From NCBI RefSeq assembly GCF_010093595.1, contig NW_022985448.1:1030471-1094470 (forward strand): a DNA stretch of 64,000 nucleotides, in the 5' to 3' direction. Of the stretch, positions 10,715 to 21,721 are shown piece by piece. Each line of letters begins with the position of its first letter. Positions within the stretch are counted from its first letter, which is position 1. A model generated the notes under the pieces. That model was not told the origin of the DNA and searched no databases. It saw only the letters and a list, made by a program, of their open reading frames with translations. The translations under genes were made by a program, and so were the position numbers. Origin of the DNA: Mytilinidion resinicola (Eukaryota > Ascomycota > Dothideomycetes > Mytilinidiales > Mytilinidiaceae).

Positions 10715-12021
10715 TTTTGCAGTGACTGGGATGGTTGTCGAAAGCGGTAGGATTGGGGTAGGCGGGGAGTTGGAAAGTTAAGGGTTTAGAAGATTGGAAT
10801 TGGTGGGTTGAGGATGGATGATGGATGCAGAGAAGCTTGAAAGCTGAGTTGATGATGGCTGGAGAAGGGACAATACGCTACCTTTATACTTCCTCTTCAC
10901 ATGCTTCAAAGAGTGCGGCGCAGCCCGCGATACCCCCGAAGCACCGAACTACATGGGCTGTGATTGACGCCGTTGGTCTGGCATACTCTACTTCGAAACG
11001 GAGGCTTGAGGCGCAGCGCCTTCCTGGGGTTGGTAGTGAGCCATGGCCCGCAGACCGAAGCTTGAGCTATGCAAGCGCACCCTGAACAAAGCTTAACTCC
11101 ATGGAGCCTGGGAGTCATTCGTGCAGCAGGCGATTCGGGCGCTACGGCGTGCCGATGGTCTCCGTGCTCGTGGGCAGAGTGGGGAGTGAGATTCAATGAT
11201 GATGCAGGGGGTTGTTGGAGAGGCTGAGATCGGGGGCACAGAAGCTCCGATGCTCTCGCCGGAGACTTATCTTCCGAGTAACGACGAATGACTCGACTGC
11301 TTGAAGACATAATTCATGGTGCGAATTTAGATAGTCGTACTCGGTTGTTCCTTGAAATCTTCAAAAATGGGTTCTTTTACGACAACATGTCTTCATAGTC
11401 ATGGGGGAGTATCACGTGACGTGGACTGCTTCGATGAAATGCGAACAGGGACATCGTGGGCGTTGCATAGCCCGAGGGTCTGTGATTCAGGATGCAAGTC
11501 CGAGTAATAGATGGCTAACATGTGGTCCTCCAGCGTGCATAGAAATTACGCCTACGCGTTGGACTTTTGCGGCGAGCCCAATTCACGATATTGAAATTCC
11601 GAAAACGAGTCTGATCCATGTTCTTGAGCTTTGAGGAACGAGTTGAATCTACGTCGTGCGGCATTTTTTATGTCTTAGATGATGATAAGAATCAGCCTCG
11701 AAAGCGACAGTTGAGTGTTCACAGGCATAGAAAGAGGTATCGAGGAAAGCATTCTGATTAGTAGACTTGATAAGCAAGTCTAGTTCCAATGGAACTTCGT
11801 TAGTGCAGAAAGCCAACCAGTAGGCGTAAGTGATTCCGTATGAGGTCCCTACATCTTGTGCCCTAATCGACGCCACAAGGCCCCCATTCAGGTACTCACT
11901 GACAACCAAACGACCCCGTATAGGAAAGCAAAACCAGTTGTAGACAGTCAGTGAGAGACAGTCTGTGGTAGAGGACATAGAACCGTGATGTGCTTACCGC
12001 AATAGAAGCAAACACAAACAC
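10715..12021. other. Intergenic region
   Basis: No confident gene. A 109-codon minus-strand frame (11649-11978) has no recognisable domain and lies just downstream of the BTB/WW gene, so it may be trailer sequence. A CACGTGACGTGG-like element is near 11413. Confidence 0.35.
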
Positions 12022-13506
12022 TTATTGCTGAGGCATTCCAAACAAAGCTGCCTTACGCTTCCCCATCGTCTGAATACGAGCCGCAGTCCAGTCCTTCGAA
12101 GTAGACGGGTGGACCTCGGACCTAGCCTTGGAGGCAGGATTCTCGAACCATACATTTCCGTTCATCTCGAGTCGGACACCCCATCCCTGCGGAAGCTTTC
12201 CTACAGCACGAGGATCCCATTGAGTGTACGCTCCTGTGATCTGGTCAACGTAGAGTCGCTTGCGGAAATCTGAGACGAAGAAGTGCCATCCGAGCGGCAA
12301 GGGCAAGTATTCGGGGCTGTCGCTGATGGATCCTGCATAGCCGCGAGAGTATGGAGGGGCAGCGTGGGAATACGTGGGCGCTGCTGGCGCTGCGGAAGCT
12401 GCGGGAGCTGTGGGAGGCTGGGCAAGAACCGGTCGGTGTGTCTCATAGCGGGAATGCGGACGTGTTGGCCAATCTATTTCAGGTTCGCTAGAGTCTGTAG
12501 ATTCTGTAGTGGCAGATGTATTGACTGGAACAGTAGATTCGGCGTCCGTATGATCGATGACCATTGGCTCCGCTACAGGTTCAACAGGCGGGGCCAAGGC
12601 GAAGGAGTTAAAGACATCGTTGTTGCCGAAGTACACTGACTCAACAACAGGTCCGAAGACCTCCGCTGTAGTCTGGGGTAGATTCACATCGCCCTGCTGA
12701 TTCTCCGATTGAGTGATCAATGCGTCGAGTTGTGAGTCTAGGCCACGGAAGAAGGCAGCATGGATGAAAAAGGTCTCCTCGCCGTTTGGACCGACTTTGA
12801 CTTGGATGGCATTGGCGAACGTAGAGTCCGGGAAATCGGGTTTGGCGTCACGATCGTGGTATGGATGCTGACGGTTGGCAGGAACCTCGTCTTCGTAGGG
12901 CTTGATGCCATTGGTGAAGGGAGCCTCCCGGCTTCCCTTGGAGGCCTGCGCCACAGCGTAATCCATGACGAAAGTTGGCGGAACTTCCTTGAACAACTCG
13001 CTCCACCCAGCAGCAGGCTGCGCCGTACCCCAGACACAGACATCTAGCAATAGCTTCTTGACCGCCGCTAGGTCGTCGGATTTTTCCCAGACCTCCTTGA
13101 ACTCCGTCGCACTGGGGAAGTATTGTTGCTCGACCAGCTTATTGCACATGAGCCCGAGCAAGTAGTTCCGAAAGGCTGGAGCATCAAGTGTGATAGCGAA
13201 CTGATAGGCTCCCAGAATGATGTTGAATCGATCGACCTGTGGGTGTTGTTTATAGAGCCATCGAACAAAGATGCCGAATTGGACAGGATCGCGGTTGCCG
13301 AACTTGAAGATTCGTGAGATGGGATCTTTGGCACCAGCAACACCGGTACGGTGGAATAAGCCAGCGGTAGCGAGAAGCAATTGAGGGTGTACGATGAACT
13401 TCGCACCCTCAGGACCGACTTCAATGTGCACAGCCTCTTGGAAGATCTTCGGGCTCGGGAAGGTCTTTGAGGACCCGTTGGTGATATCTCCTGCTTCTGA
13501 GGCCAT
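12022..13506 (-). CDS. BTB/POZ-like protein with C-terminal WW-type modules
   Basis: An intronless frame of 494 aa. Residues about 25-145 resemble the fungal BTB/POZ type: a conserved VxVGP start, KFIVHPQLLLATAGLF, and a terminal RWLYKQHP helix. A second, weaker BTB-like segment with IQVKVGPNGEETFFIHAAFF lies about 235-315. After a Pro/Ala/Thr-rich linker come two WW-like modules. The first, about 402-433, has GWHFFVSDFRKRLYVD and TQWDPR. The second, about 438-467, has LPQGWGVRLEMNGNVWFEN and a terminal Pro. BTB domains dimerise or recruit Cul3; WW domains bind proline motifs. An adaptor role, perhaps for ubiquitin ligation, is an inference. Start chosen at the first Met before the BTB. Confidence 0.75.
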   Translation of the reverse strand: MASEAGDITNGSSKTFPSPKIFQEAVHIEVGPEGAKFIVHPQLLLATAGLFHRTGVAGAKDPISRIFKFGNRDPVQFGIFVRWLYKQHPQVDRFNIILGAYQFAITLDAPAFRNYLLGLMCNKLVEQQYFPSATEFKEVWEKSDDLAAVKKLLLDVCVWGTAQPAAGWSELFKEVPPTFVMDYAVAQASKGSREAPFTNGIKPYEDEVPANRQHPYHDRDAKPDFPDSTFANAIQVKVGPNGEETFFIHAAFFRGLDSQLDALITQSENQQGDVNLPQTTAEVFGPVVESVYFGNNDVFNSFALAPPVEPVAEPMVIDHTDAESTVPVNTSATTESTDSSEPEIDWPTRPHSRYETHRPVLAQPPTAPAASAAPAAPTYSHAAPPYSRGYAGSISDSPEYLPLPLGWHFFVSDFRKRLYVDQITGAYTQWDPRAVGKLPQGWGVRLEMNGNVWFENPASKARSEVHPSTSKDWTAARIQTMGKRKAALFGMPQQ

Positions 13507-14475
13507 GGCGAAGGATTAGTAGCCAGCGACGGCGTTCCGAGAGATGCTGGTGCTTGCTTAGAGGAGAGAGGCCGCTGTTGTTGTTGTTGTGGTGAGTTTG
13601 TTTTCATGTCTGCCTACGGTGCGAACGACATACCAAGGTGAGGCAATGAGGACTGCGCTGCGCAGAGGCAGATGACAGAGGAGCGGTGATTACAGCAGCA
13701 GACGATGAGCGCCTCAGGGCAGACCCATCGCGATGTCTTGAGTGAGGTGAGGTGGAAGAAGGTGGGTGTGAAGCTGTTTGGAGGTGGGGCGGAGAGAAGA
13801 CTTAAATTGACGTCAAAGTAAACAGACGCGACCAAACGCGCCACCCGCGCTGTGACAGCAACGAAACAACAGTTTTCTTCGCTTCACCTACCTGGGGGCA
13901 CTTTTAGAACTGTGAAAGTGCTCTGATAGTGGACGAGGCGGCTGGTGAGCTCACCGGCAACCACAGAGAGTGACGTCTACCTACTACTGGCAAGGAGATT
14001 GTTTGTAAAGACCTTAAGGTACATGAAAGGATCCTGAAGCCCCCCAAGCAGTGGCGACCATATGTCCAGGGACGAAATATAGGCGTTCAGGCCGCCGACG
14101 CCGCTGGTCGGTGGACTTGAACTGACCTCTCCGCCTCTAAGAAATTGCGCAGGGTGCCATCAATTCTTCAGGATCTATAACGGGATCAGCCGCTGGCTAT
14201 AGTGCTAGTATCCTTGAGAACATGACCGCGCTTAGGAAATGCTGGACCTACAAGAGCACGGCCTGTGGCTCTTTACAAAATAGCACGAAACACAAAAATC
14301 ACACATCTCCTCTACGTCTTCTCACATCCTCATCTAAGCTTCGAGAAAAGAAAGGTTTTGCTATACCATGTATTGCTATCTCAAAGGGCCAAGTCAAGAC
14401 TGCTCCTAACACCATGTACCCTGTTTAGACTTTTCTCCAATTCCACCGCTAACCGATTACCTACCTATCTCGCTT
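13507..14475. other. Intergenic region
   Basis: Probable promoter and leader of the BTB/WW gene at the left, with a CAACAACAA-type stretch just upstream of its start. No gene recognised in the rest. Confidence 0.4.
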
Positions 14476-15237
14476 TCACAACGCCTTCTTCACGTGCCTC
14501 TTCGACGCTTCTGCATTCTTGAACGGGAAGCCACTCGTCCTCTTGTCCGCCCCCGTTTTCCTCGAGATCCTCCCACTACTACTTCCAAATAGAATAACCC
14601 AGCCCCCGACCACAGCGAGGAAAGCACTGAACGTAGTCCCGAGGGCAAACGACGTGACGCCCGTCTGCGTCCACAAGGCGTAGGTATAAAAGGCGATTGT
14701 GGCGTGGAAGATGAGCGTGACCATGAGTGTGGGGACAGCATATGGCGCTTTGGGGTCGGAGGGGTCGGTTGTGGTTCCGCCGGCTGTGGGTGGGCAGCAC
14801 GTTAGTGAGGACTCTAGGCTAGAAAGGGTAAGGGAAGAATACAGACCTTCTGTGAGGCGGGAGCTCAAAGGGACGGAGCCCGTAAGGAGAACAGCGAGGA
14901 TGCCAATGGTGATGAGGGAGAAGCCTAGACTACGGGAGAAATAGACTTCGAGGACTAGGCACGCTCATTAGTATAATGCCAAGCGTGAAAGTGGTGCAGG
15001 TAGCAGGCGTACTAGATGGCTCCCTGACTTCGGGGGAGAGCATTGTGACTATGATAGTTGGGGATATAATGAGCGGCGCCGCCTGTAGAGCTGTTATTCA
15101 GTTAGTGAGTGAAGATGCCCTGCATAGGATTCGCGATCGCCGTACCCATCCATCCCGCTGTGCTGAAGGTGTAGAAGTAGTAGACCTGCGATTGTCAGCG
15201 ACGTTTGCACGTCCGAGATTTAGCTACTTACGTCCAT
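14476..15237 (-). CDS. Small conserved fungal integral membrane protein
   Basis: Five exons join in frame: 15232-15237 (only ATG GAC), 15146-15185, 15013-15090, 14847-14954 and 14476-14783. They give about 179 aa. The protein starts MDVYYFYTFSTAGWM, then APLIISPTIIVTMLSPEVRE, a hydrophobic helix GFSLITIGILAVLLTGSVPL, AVPTLMVTLIFHATIAFY, and a last helix around AFLAVVGGWVILFGSS. It ends in a basic tail with SRKTGADKRTSGFPFKNAEA. I recognise it as a widespread uncharacterised four-helix Pezizomycotina membrane protein. The tail motif is strongly conserved in that family. Function unknown; membrane location from hydrophobicity. The 6-nt first exon is a proposal from splice signals and family N-terminus. 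Confidence 0.8.
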
Positions 15238-16025
15238 GGTGATTAACGAGAAGAGGAGTTGTGTTTATAGGAAGATGGTGAGAGAGTCACTTGTGATGTT
15301 GCGAGGTTGCGCGAACGAGGGTCTTTAAGGCGGGATGTCAGCGGGACGTCGCGTCCAGTGCGAACATGCGACGTCATTGAGTTTGGTTCCTGCCAAGAAA
15401 TTCGGCCCCTGCATACCCCGCCATTACCGGCCCCCTTGTCAGATCGGATGGATATCTCAAGGCTTCATTTCCGAGTTGCATGTTGAGCAAGCATGAATTT
15501 GCAATAGATGACTAAAGATGGGTGCTAGATAAGAGAAATTTCAAATGGCCTGTTTGTATGTAATAAACTGTTATTGACTACTAGAAAGATACCTAGCTAT
15601 CCAATTTCCTGCAGAAACAGTGACGATATGAGTGATAGCGTAATAGTCCATCACTTCACAGCTCACAAGCTAAATATGATCAAGGTAGTGTTGTTGATAG
15701 GTGCCTGGTCAACCACTTCGGCTCGAAGACCCTATGCCCTGAGTTTTTCCAGTAGCATGTGCCACGTAACCACTGATCAATCTAGATGACTAGTTCAGCA
15801 AGCAGAATGATTGGTTAAGTAGGTAATTGGGTCTAGGGGCTTGTGAGTCACGCATGAACGTACCAAAGCATTCAAAACCACGACACATATTGGAACTGCG
15901 TCATCCAGTGCAGACTGCCCACGAACCTTTCTTTCATTTCAAGTCAGGTGCCGGTATGCTACTGATCATTAAATAATGTTGCCACTACCCGTCAGCAACA
16001 AGTAAAGTATACTGTATATGTAGTC
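15238..16025. other. Intergenic region
   Basis: No frame above 75 codons and no recognisable element. It should contain the promoter of the membrane protein gene and the 3' end of tfb4. Confidence 0.4.
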
Positions 16026-17283
16026 CTAGGTATGCATCGGTGTACCGTTACCGGGCAGGGGCGTCGCGCTTCCACCGGGAGTACTGCCATCACCTGGTGC
16101 CCTCTTTCGCTTCTTCTTTTTTCGGGGAATTAGCGCCGGTGCTGCTGTGAGGGCACTGCTAAGAGAAAGGACGGAAGAACATGTTAAACATGTAGAGTCT
16201 TGAAGATTGGGAGAGCAGAAGACTGTTTCGCAAAGTTAGACTCAGGTCAGAAGGTAAGGAGGTGGACCTGGTTGCCCGCGACGTGAAGGAGGGGATACAT
16301 ACTGCTCAAGCAAACTGAGCATACGAAGCCGATGTCAACGACGTTCCTGTGACAAAAGCAAGCAGCGCGAAAGTCCACGCTCCCTGCACTTGGTAGTACG
16401 AGCGACTTCCGAGCTGTCGCATCCGGCAAGAATGCCATCATTAAGTATTGGAGCAACCCCTGAGGAGATTCAGGTGCCATGTAAATTCCACCAGTCGCGT
16501 CACATGCCTGCTGTAGTAGCACTGTGTCTCCTGCGAGCTTCAGGATGTCGATGGGGATACGTTGGCGTTGTGCGGCGAAGATGGCATTCATTACGGGAAT
16601 GTACTGGCTGGCGAGGTCTCCAGAGACGCTGAAAACGAGTATCCGCGACACGAGGTTTATACGTTGTGAAGTGAGGTTGCCATCGTCGATGAGGATGGCA
16701 TGACTTTTTAATAGAGTCGGATCTACGGGAGAGTGCCTGATGGTGGATTTGGAGATGTAGGATAGAGCAGTGGAGAGGGCGCCCGCGATTTGCGTTGTTG
16801 TGGTTGATAGATCATCGGGTGTGGTTGTTTTTAGGAGATCATCCAGATTAGATAGAAGATTCGTCTCAACCTCAGCAAAGGGTTGATATTTGTTCGCATT
16901 CTGGGTATGTGAAGCGGCCCCATTTTGCGCAGAGATATGCCCGTTTGTGTTATGGGCAGAGACTGGTGTTGGGTATAGCCAGGCAGTTCGCTTGTTGTGG
17001 CTTGCGATAACGGCGACTTCGTTTGCATTCCCGCTCGCCAGATGAGCATTTATGAAGACGAGGAGGTTCGCGACTACGGAGGAGAGTGGGAGTGTCGACG
17101 ATAGGTGGGCCCAGGCAAACGGATTCGTGTCTAGGATGATGGTGAGGAGGGATGGTGGCGGGCCTAAAGAAGGTCAGTCATAGAACACAGCATACGCATG
17201 ATGAGAAGGAAAAACAGTTGCACTGGTGAAGACGAACCATCGGTGCTCTTGATATGGCGATCAGTGCCGTCGATGGCGTTCAT
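16026..17283 (-). CDS. tfb4: TFIIH subunit Tfb4 (p34)
   Basis: Three exons, 17238-17283, 16303-17163 and 16026-16222, join to about 367 aa. The vWA-like domain opens with SLLTIILDTNPFAW and continues through ISKSTIRHSPVD, SRILVFSVSGDLASQYIPVM and LQQACDATGGIY. The C-terminal zinc-binding region has CFCHRNVVDIGFVCSVCLS, completed across the last intron by IFCS and CLTC. The tail is basic (RKKKKRKR). Tfb4 is a core TFIIH subunit, pairing with Tfb2/Ssl1 in RNA polymerase II initiation and nucleotide excision repair in the nucleus. All expected parts are present, and it looks like an intact essential gene among less conserved neighbours. The first intron uses the donor GTTCGT. Confidence 0.93.
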
Positions 17284-18640
17284 GGTGCTGATGCTCTAAA
17301 ACTGCTGGCTTTGACGCGGATACGAGAGGTAACTCATGTCCTAGAAACCAAATCTTAGGCTCTGGAGCTGTATGAGTAGATAGGTTTACTGCACGGTGAG
17401 AGGGAAGAGCTGTGGAAAACTGGTGTTGCAAGGACCTTGCTGGAACGTTCAAGCATCGAAAGCTCCAAAGGTACGACGACATTTTCACGAAGGTCCAAGT
17501 GGTCCGAGCGTCATAGGGCGGAATTGGGCCGTGCCGTATCTTCCCCTTCCTGTGCTCCTATCTTCACTGCACTACTCGTCACTTCCATCGAACATCATTC
17601 CACCGGCAAGGGGGGTGAAATCGTTGCTTTTCCATCCGCAAACAGCGTTCACAGTTCTCGGTATGCCGTTCGAGGCTCCACTTTTGCCAGGTTTTACGAA
17701 GACTGCTTCCACGAGACTGGAATCACTCAATCTCCAAACCAATGCATGCTCTCTACCGCCGGCTCCTAGTAACGGCTCCTAGTAACAGAATGCGAAGTCC
17801 CATTTTTCTTGAACTGCATCAGCCCTAGGGCTCTTTGTGGTTTTGTATGTGTCGTTTCGTCGCGCGCGTTTCGTCTCAGTCGGTGCTTAGTATTCGTGCC
17901 TTTCTAACCACCCTGAGATTCGAAGAGAAACTTAGTTGAGCAGCAAGCATCAGCTAAAGCTGCTTGTGCCTTTAGGCTCCAGGTTTCAAATCTTATAATA
18001 TGTAGTACTAGACTATTTCGGTGACGAGTCGAAAGCTACTGGCTGATCCGTTGTTTGCGATGCTGAGTTCCCACCAGTCACTATACTCTAAGCCTGATCT
18101 CTACGTTGGACTCTTCGTCCGATACCAACTGATATATCTCCAGTGTCGAAATAGCCTGCCTTTTCGGATCAGGTAAAGAACCCTCCACAACCCGCTTTTG
18201 CTTCAAGATGCTCCCAGTCTTGCCCCAAACAGAAGTGCTTTAACTATCAGCGATCGTTGGTCGATTGTGGCTCGCGTTTAAGTAGCATCATCTTTTCTAA
18301 ACTCTCAGCAAGCCGCGGTCCCCAGTCAGTGGCTCAGCAAGCATATACATGCGTTTTCGATCCCACGCAGAAGATGTACCTGCTGTAGAGACCAAGTCTG
18401 GCTTGGCCGACAACAATGTCTTCATCGGATGGATCAATAAGGACAGAATCAAGTTGACGGGCTGAAATGCTTGCTTCTTCCTTGCAGTCCGCATGCTGAC
18501 CGAGCCGTTCTTGTGCAGTTTCTTGGCCATCCCCAAGAAGACATCAGATGCAGGAATACACACTCACGGACGATCCGGCTTCAAAGATATAGCCAGGCTC
18601 CTCGTCAGCTTTATTAGGGGTCTGGCCGCATCTAGTGGTC
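17284..18640. other. Intergenic region with a 13-bp tandem duplication
   Basis: No supported gene. GGCTCCTAGTAAC occurs twice head to tail at 17761-17786. Sequence just right of 18300 was examined as a possible remnant of the AIRS half of the purine enzyme, but no AIRS signature was found. Confidence 0.4.
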
Positions 18641-20335
18641 TTACCGAGCTGCAATATCCTTGCGGTAGAACATGCCTTCAAACTGGATACTTTCCACCCC
18701 TTGATATGCAGTCGCAACTGCTTCTTCGAGTGTTTCACCTCTCGCAGCAACGGAAAACACTCGACCACCAGCAGTTTTAAGCACGCCGTCTTCATATTGG
18801 GTCCCAGCATGGAAATCTTGCACGCCTAGCATTGGATTCAGATCAGCCTCCGAGTGCAGTAATCGGAGCTTAAGGCACTAACCTGGAGGGCAATCGCTCA
18901 ACGTGATGACATCGCCCTTACAATACTCTTCAGGATAACCGCCTGCTTCAATAACGACGTTACATGAGAAGCCAGGGGTTATGTTTAGTTCCACTTGGTG
19001 TAGCTTCCCTTGAGCACAAGCGAGTAGAATTGCTGCGAAATCGTCGTCCGAAAGGAGCATCATCATAGTTTGCGTTTCTGGGTCTCCAAAACGAGCATTG
19101 TATTCCAAGACTTTTGGCCCAGAAGACGCGAGCATGATCCCAGTGAACAGCATTCCGACAAAGGTACGACCTGTCATAAGATCAATGAATAATTCCTAAT
19201 GCGTCTTGACAGGAAACGTATTTACCTTCAGCTTCGAGCCCTTCAAAAGTCGGTTGAAGGATTTTGCGCTCGATTTCCGCCATTTGCTTAGAGCTAACAA
19301 ATGGGACAGGGGCATTAACACCCGTTCCTCCGGTATTAGGGCCTTTGTTACTATAATATATTCGTTTATGGTCCTGTCCCAAGGGAAAGCTTTTACTCGT
19401 TCTTCCGTCGCTTAAGGTCAAGACACTTATTTCGTCACCGTCAAGGTAATCTTCGATAACCACAGAGTTGCCGGCCGAGCTAAATTTGCCGCCGAGCATC
19501 ATGTCTTTCAGCGCCTGATGCGCTTCCGCTCGGTCTACTGGAAGCACTACTCCTTTGCCAGAGGCTAATCCGTCCACTTTGATGACAACCCTACTATTAG
19601 TGCTCTCGTCATTCAGGTATGCTTGCGCATCTACATATCTATCGAAGCTTGACGGAGTACGTATTCTTAGCCAGCTAGCCTACGGAGTATGGTACGGCTA
19701 GCTCGGCTACCTAGATATAGAACACGGTTCTTATACTTAGCCCTCACAGTTCTACGGTACGGCTTAGTAAGCCTCCACACACAGAGAGTATATATACGGC
19801 GTACGTAGCCTAGATAGATGCTCATCCAATACATCACTTACCTCGTTCAATGCATTGTTTCACCTCCGTCCTCAAAGCTTCTGTATTCAGCTGTGGGAAT
19901 ACCGTGTCTCCTCATGAAATCCTTGGCATATGTCTTCGAGCCTTCGATTCCGGCAGCTTCTTTACTTGGGGCGAAGCAGGGAACCCCACCTAGATACATA
20001 TTAGAGGAAAGGAAGCTCATAATGAATGAGAGGCGCATCATGGTACTAACTGTCTGTGAAATACCTTCAATTCTATCCATAATGGCATCGTCTGGCCCGA
20101 CGACCACGAGTCCGACCTCGTGTTGTTTGGATAGGGATACAAGCTTCTGGTAGTCGTTTGCTGCCACATGTTCTATGTTGGAAACATTTTGCAACGCTGC
20201 TGCTCCTCCGTTGCCGGGTACTACGTAGAAGTGCTTTACGGAAGGGGAACGACTCAGTTTCCACGCAAGGGCATGTTCTCGAGCACCTTTCCCCACTAGA
20301 AGCACATTGAACTGCTTTGCCAGCGAGGAGGTCAT
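18641..20335 (-). CDS. Solitary phosphoribosylamine-glycine ligase (GARS) domain, possibly decaying
   Basis: Exon blocks are 20065-20335, about 19842-19989, 19226-19630, 18883-19170 and 18641-18825. Signatures in order: NVLLVGKGAREHALAWKL, VVPGNGG, CFAPSKEAAGIEGSKTYAKD, VDGLASGKGVVLPVD, GGTGVNAPVPF, EYNARFGDPETQ, and GMFYRKDIAAR just before the stop. This is GAR synthetase, step two of purine synthesis. Fungi normally fuse it to AIRS (Ade5,7), but here the frame stops where the linker should begin. With the strongest donor (GTAAGT at 19841) the exon near 19860 contains an in-frame TGA, which one extra G would explain. Splicing at a weaker GTGAAA a few bases upstream would keep the frame. The gene could therefore be a functional duplicate, a transfer, or a young pseudogene. 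Confidence 0.75.
19640..19825. repeat. CTAG/TACG-rich insertion-like segment inside the GARS intron
   Basis: The intron at 19631-19841 is about 211 nt, three times its neighbours. It is filled with CTAG-, TACGG- and GTAC-rich sequence unlike the flanking exons. GCATCTA near 19627 and TAGATGC near 19815 form short inverted ends. A small MITE-like insertion is possible, but the ends are too short to prove it. Confidence 0.4.
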
Positions 20336-21721
20336 CTTAAGTTGGTGCTAAGAGAAACAGTAGTTGAACGTATGGTCTCTTGAAAGGGGATAGTTCGCGA
20401 GCTTCGGATGCAGGTGCGCCAATCTGTCCTAGCGTGGCTGATTGGCTCGGCTATTCCACATTGACCTTAGCGCTTGGCTCCTATCTTCAGCTGCATTGCT
20501 CGTTACCTCCATGCTTCATCATCCCAACTCACCAGGCCATAGAAGGTCCTCGTATTTGCAGAGCTCGTATCTCATAGTGTTTCATATTCAGAATCCCGTC
20601 CTACTGCACTCCCCATTTCTGGTAAGAGAGTAAACGAATATTTGACTTGACTCAAGACAGGGTCAGCAAAAGTGCTCCAAAGCTTGAGATCATCCCGGCA
20701 GTGAACTTAGACATATATGTTGGAACAAAACCAGAACAGTTTAAGCCCCTGGTTTCGTCAACCTTCCTTGCTTTTCGATGCCAAACCGCCAGACAGGCCC
20801 CCCCTTGTTTCTGAGTAGTATTCCTCGAGTCATTCGGATAGACCATTTCAGCTTCGTTCGGGGGGAATACGGCGATATATCACGTCAGACAGTACTCAGA
20901 CTAGAGACCTTACTTTGTCATATAGTCCTAATTACTATACGATGGTATGGAGTGCTTGCTGCACAGACTGCAATGAGCTCCCCTTGGTGGCAGGGGTGGG
21001 CGGAGGAGTAAGGCTCAGCAAGTCAATCCGAGCCGTAAGGGAGTATTCGAGAGGTATCTTTAGGAGAAGTTGCATACCATCGGATTAACACGCTCAACGT
21101 GAGTAACATTATGCTCGAAGACTCCAGTCTATATCGCTAGTCTATAGCAGATCCTCGATATCAAAACAGGCTCTAGTACCTAGGAACTGAAAGAACTCAA
21201 TCTTTCCGCGGCGTAAATTCTATCATTCCCTTATTTACACACACTTGGGCTCTTCATCGTAATAACCACCTGCGTGCCATTCGACCGCACGATAGAATAC
21301 ATGGTGGCCGGCACGCCGGGTAGAGAGTGATAGGAAACTGGGATCTCCAAGCCACTGAAACCCCGCAGTTGCGGGGGTGGAGGCGATGGGATGCAGCTAA
21401 GGTGATCATCGTACTACTTTGGGTTTGCCAGGAAGGTGTCTCTCCCGAGCCGAGGCCCTTTTCATACCTGCCTTTCTTGCTCTCAACTTCTACTATGCCC
21501 TGCAAGTCTTACCTTCCATAATGTGTCTCGAAATTGATCACTGACTGCTTTGCTGCCACTTCGTCCTGACTTTCAATTTCGCTGTTCTAGGCCTTCATAG
21601 AATAGTAGACCTGCTGTGCTACATCCGCAAATTCCTCTTGAGGAGCTATTTATAGCTTTTGTACGAACTTCAGCACAGGTGGAGTCCTCAAACCTTCGAG
21701 TGTTTGACTTCATTGCCCACC
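20336..21721. other. Divergent intergenic region
   Basis: Lies between the leftward GARS-like gene and the rightward monooxygenase and should hold both promoters. No gene recognised. Confidence 0.4.

Noticed and set aside
11649..11978. 109-codon minus-strand frame
   Set aside because: No recognisable motif and no clear start context; it could be the trailer of the BTB/WW gene.
18297..18640. Remnant of an AIRS domain after the GARS
   Set aside because: None of the AIRS signatures (for example DGVGTK-like) was found in any frame.
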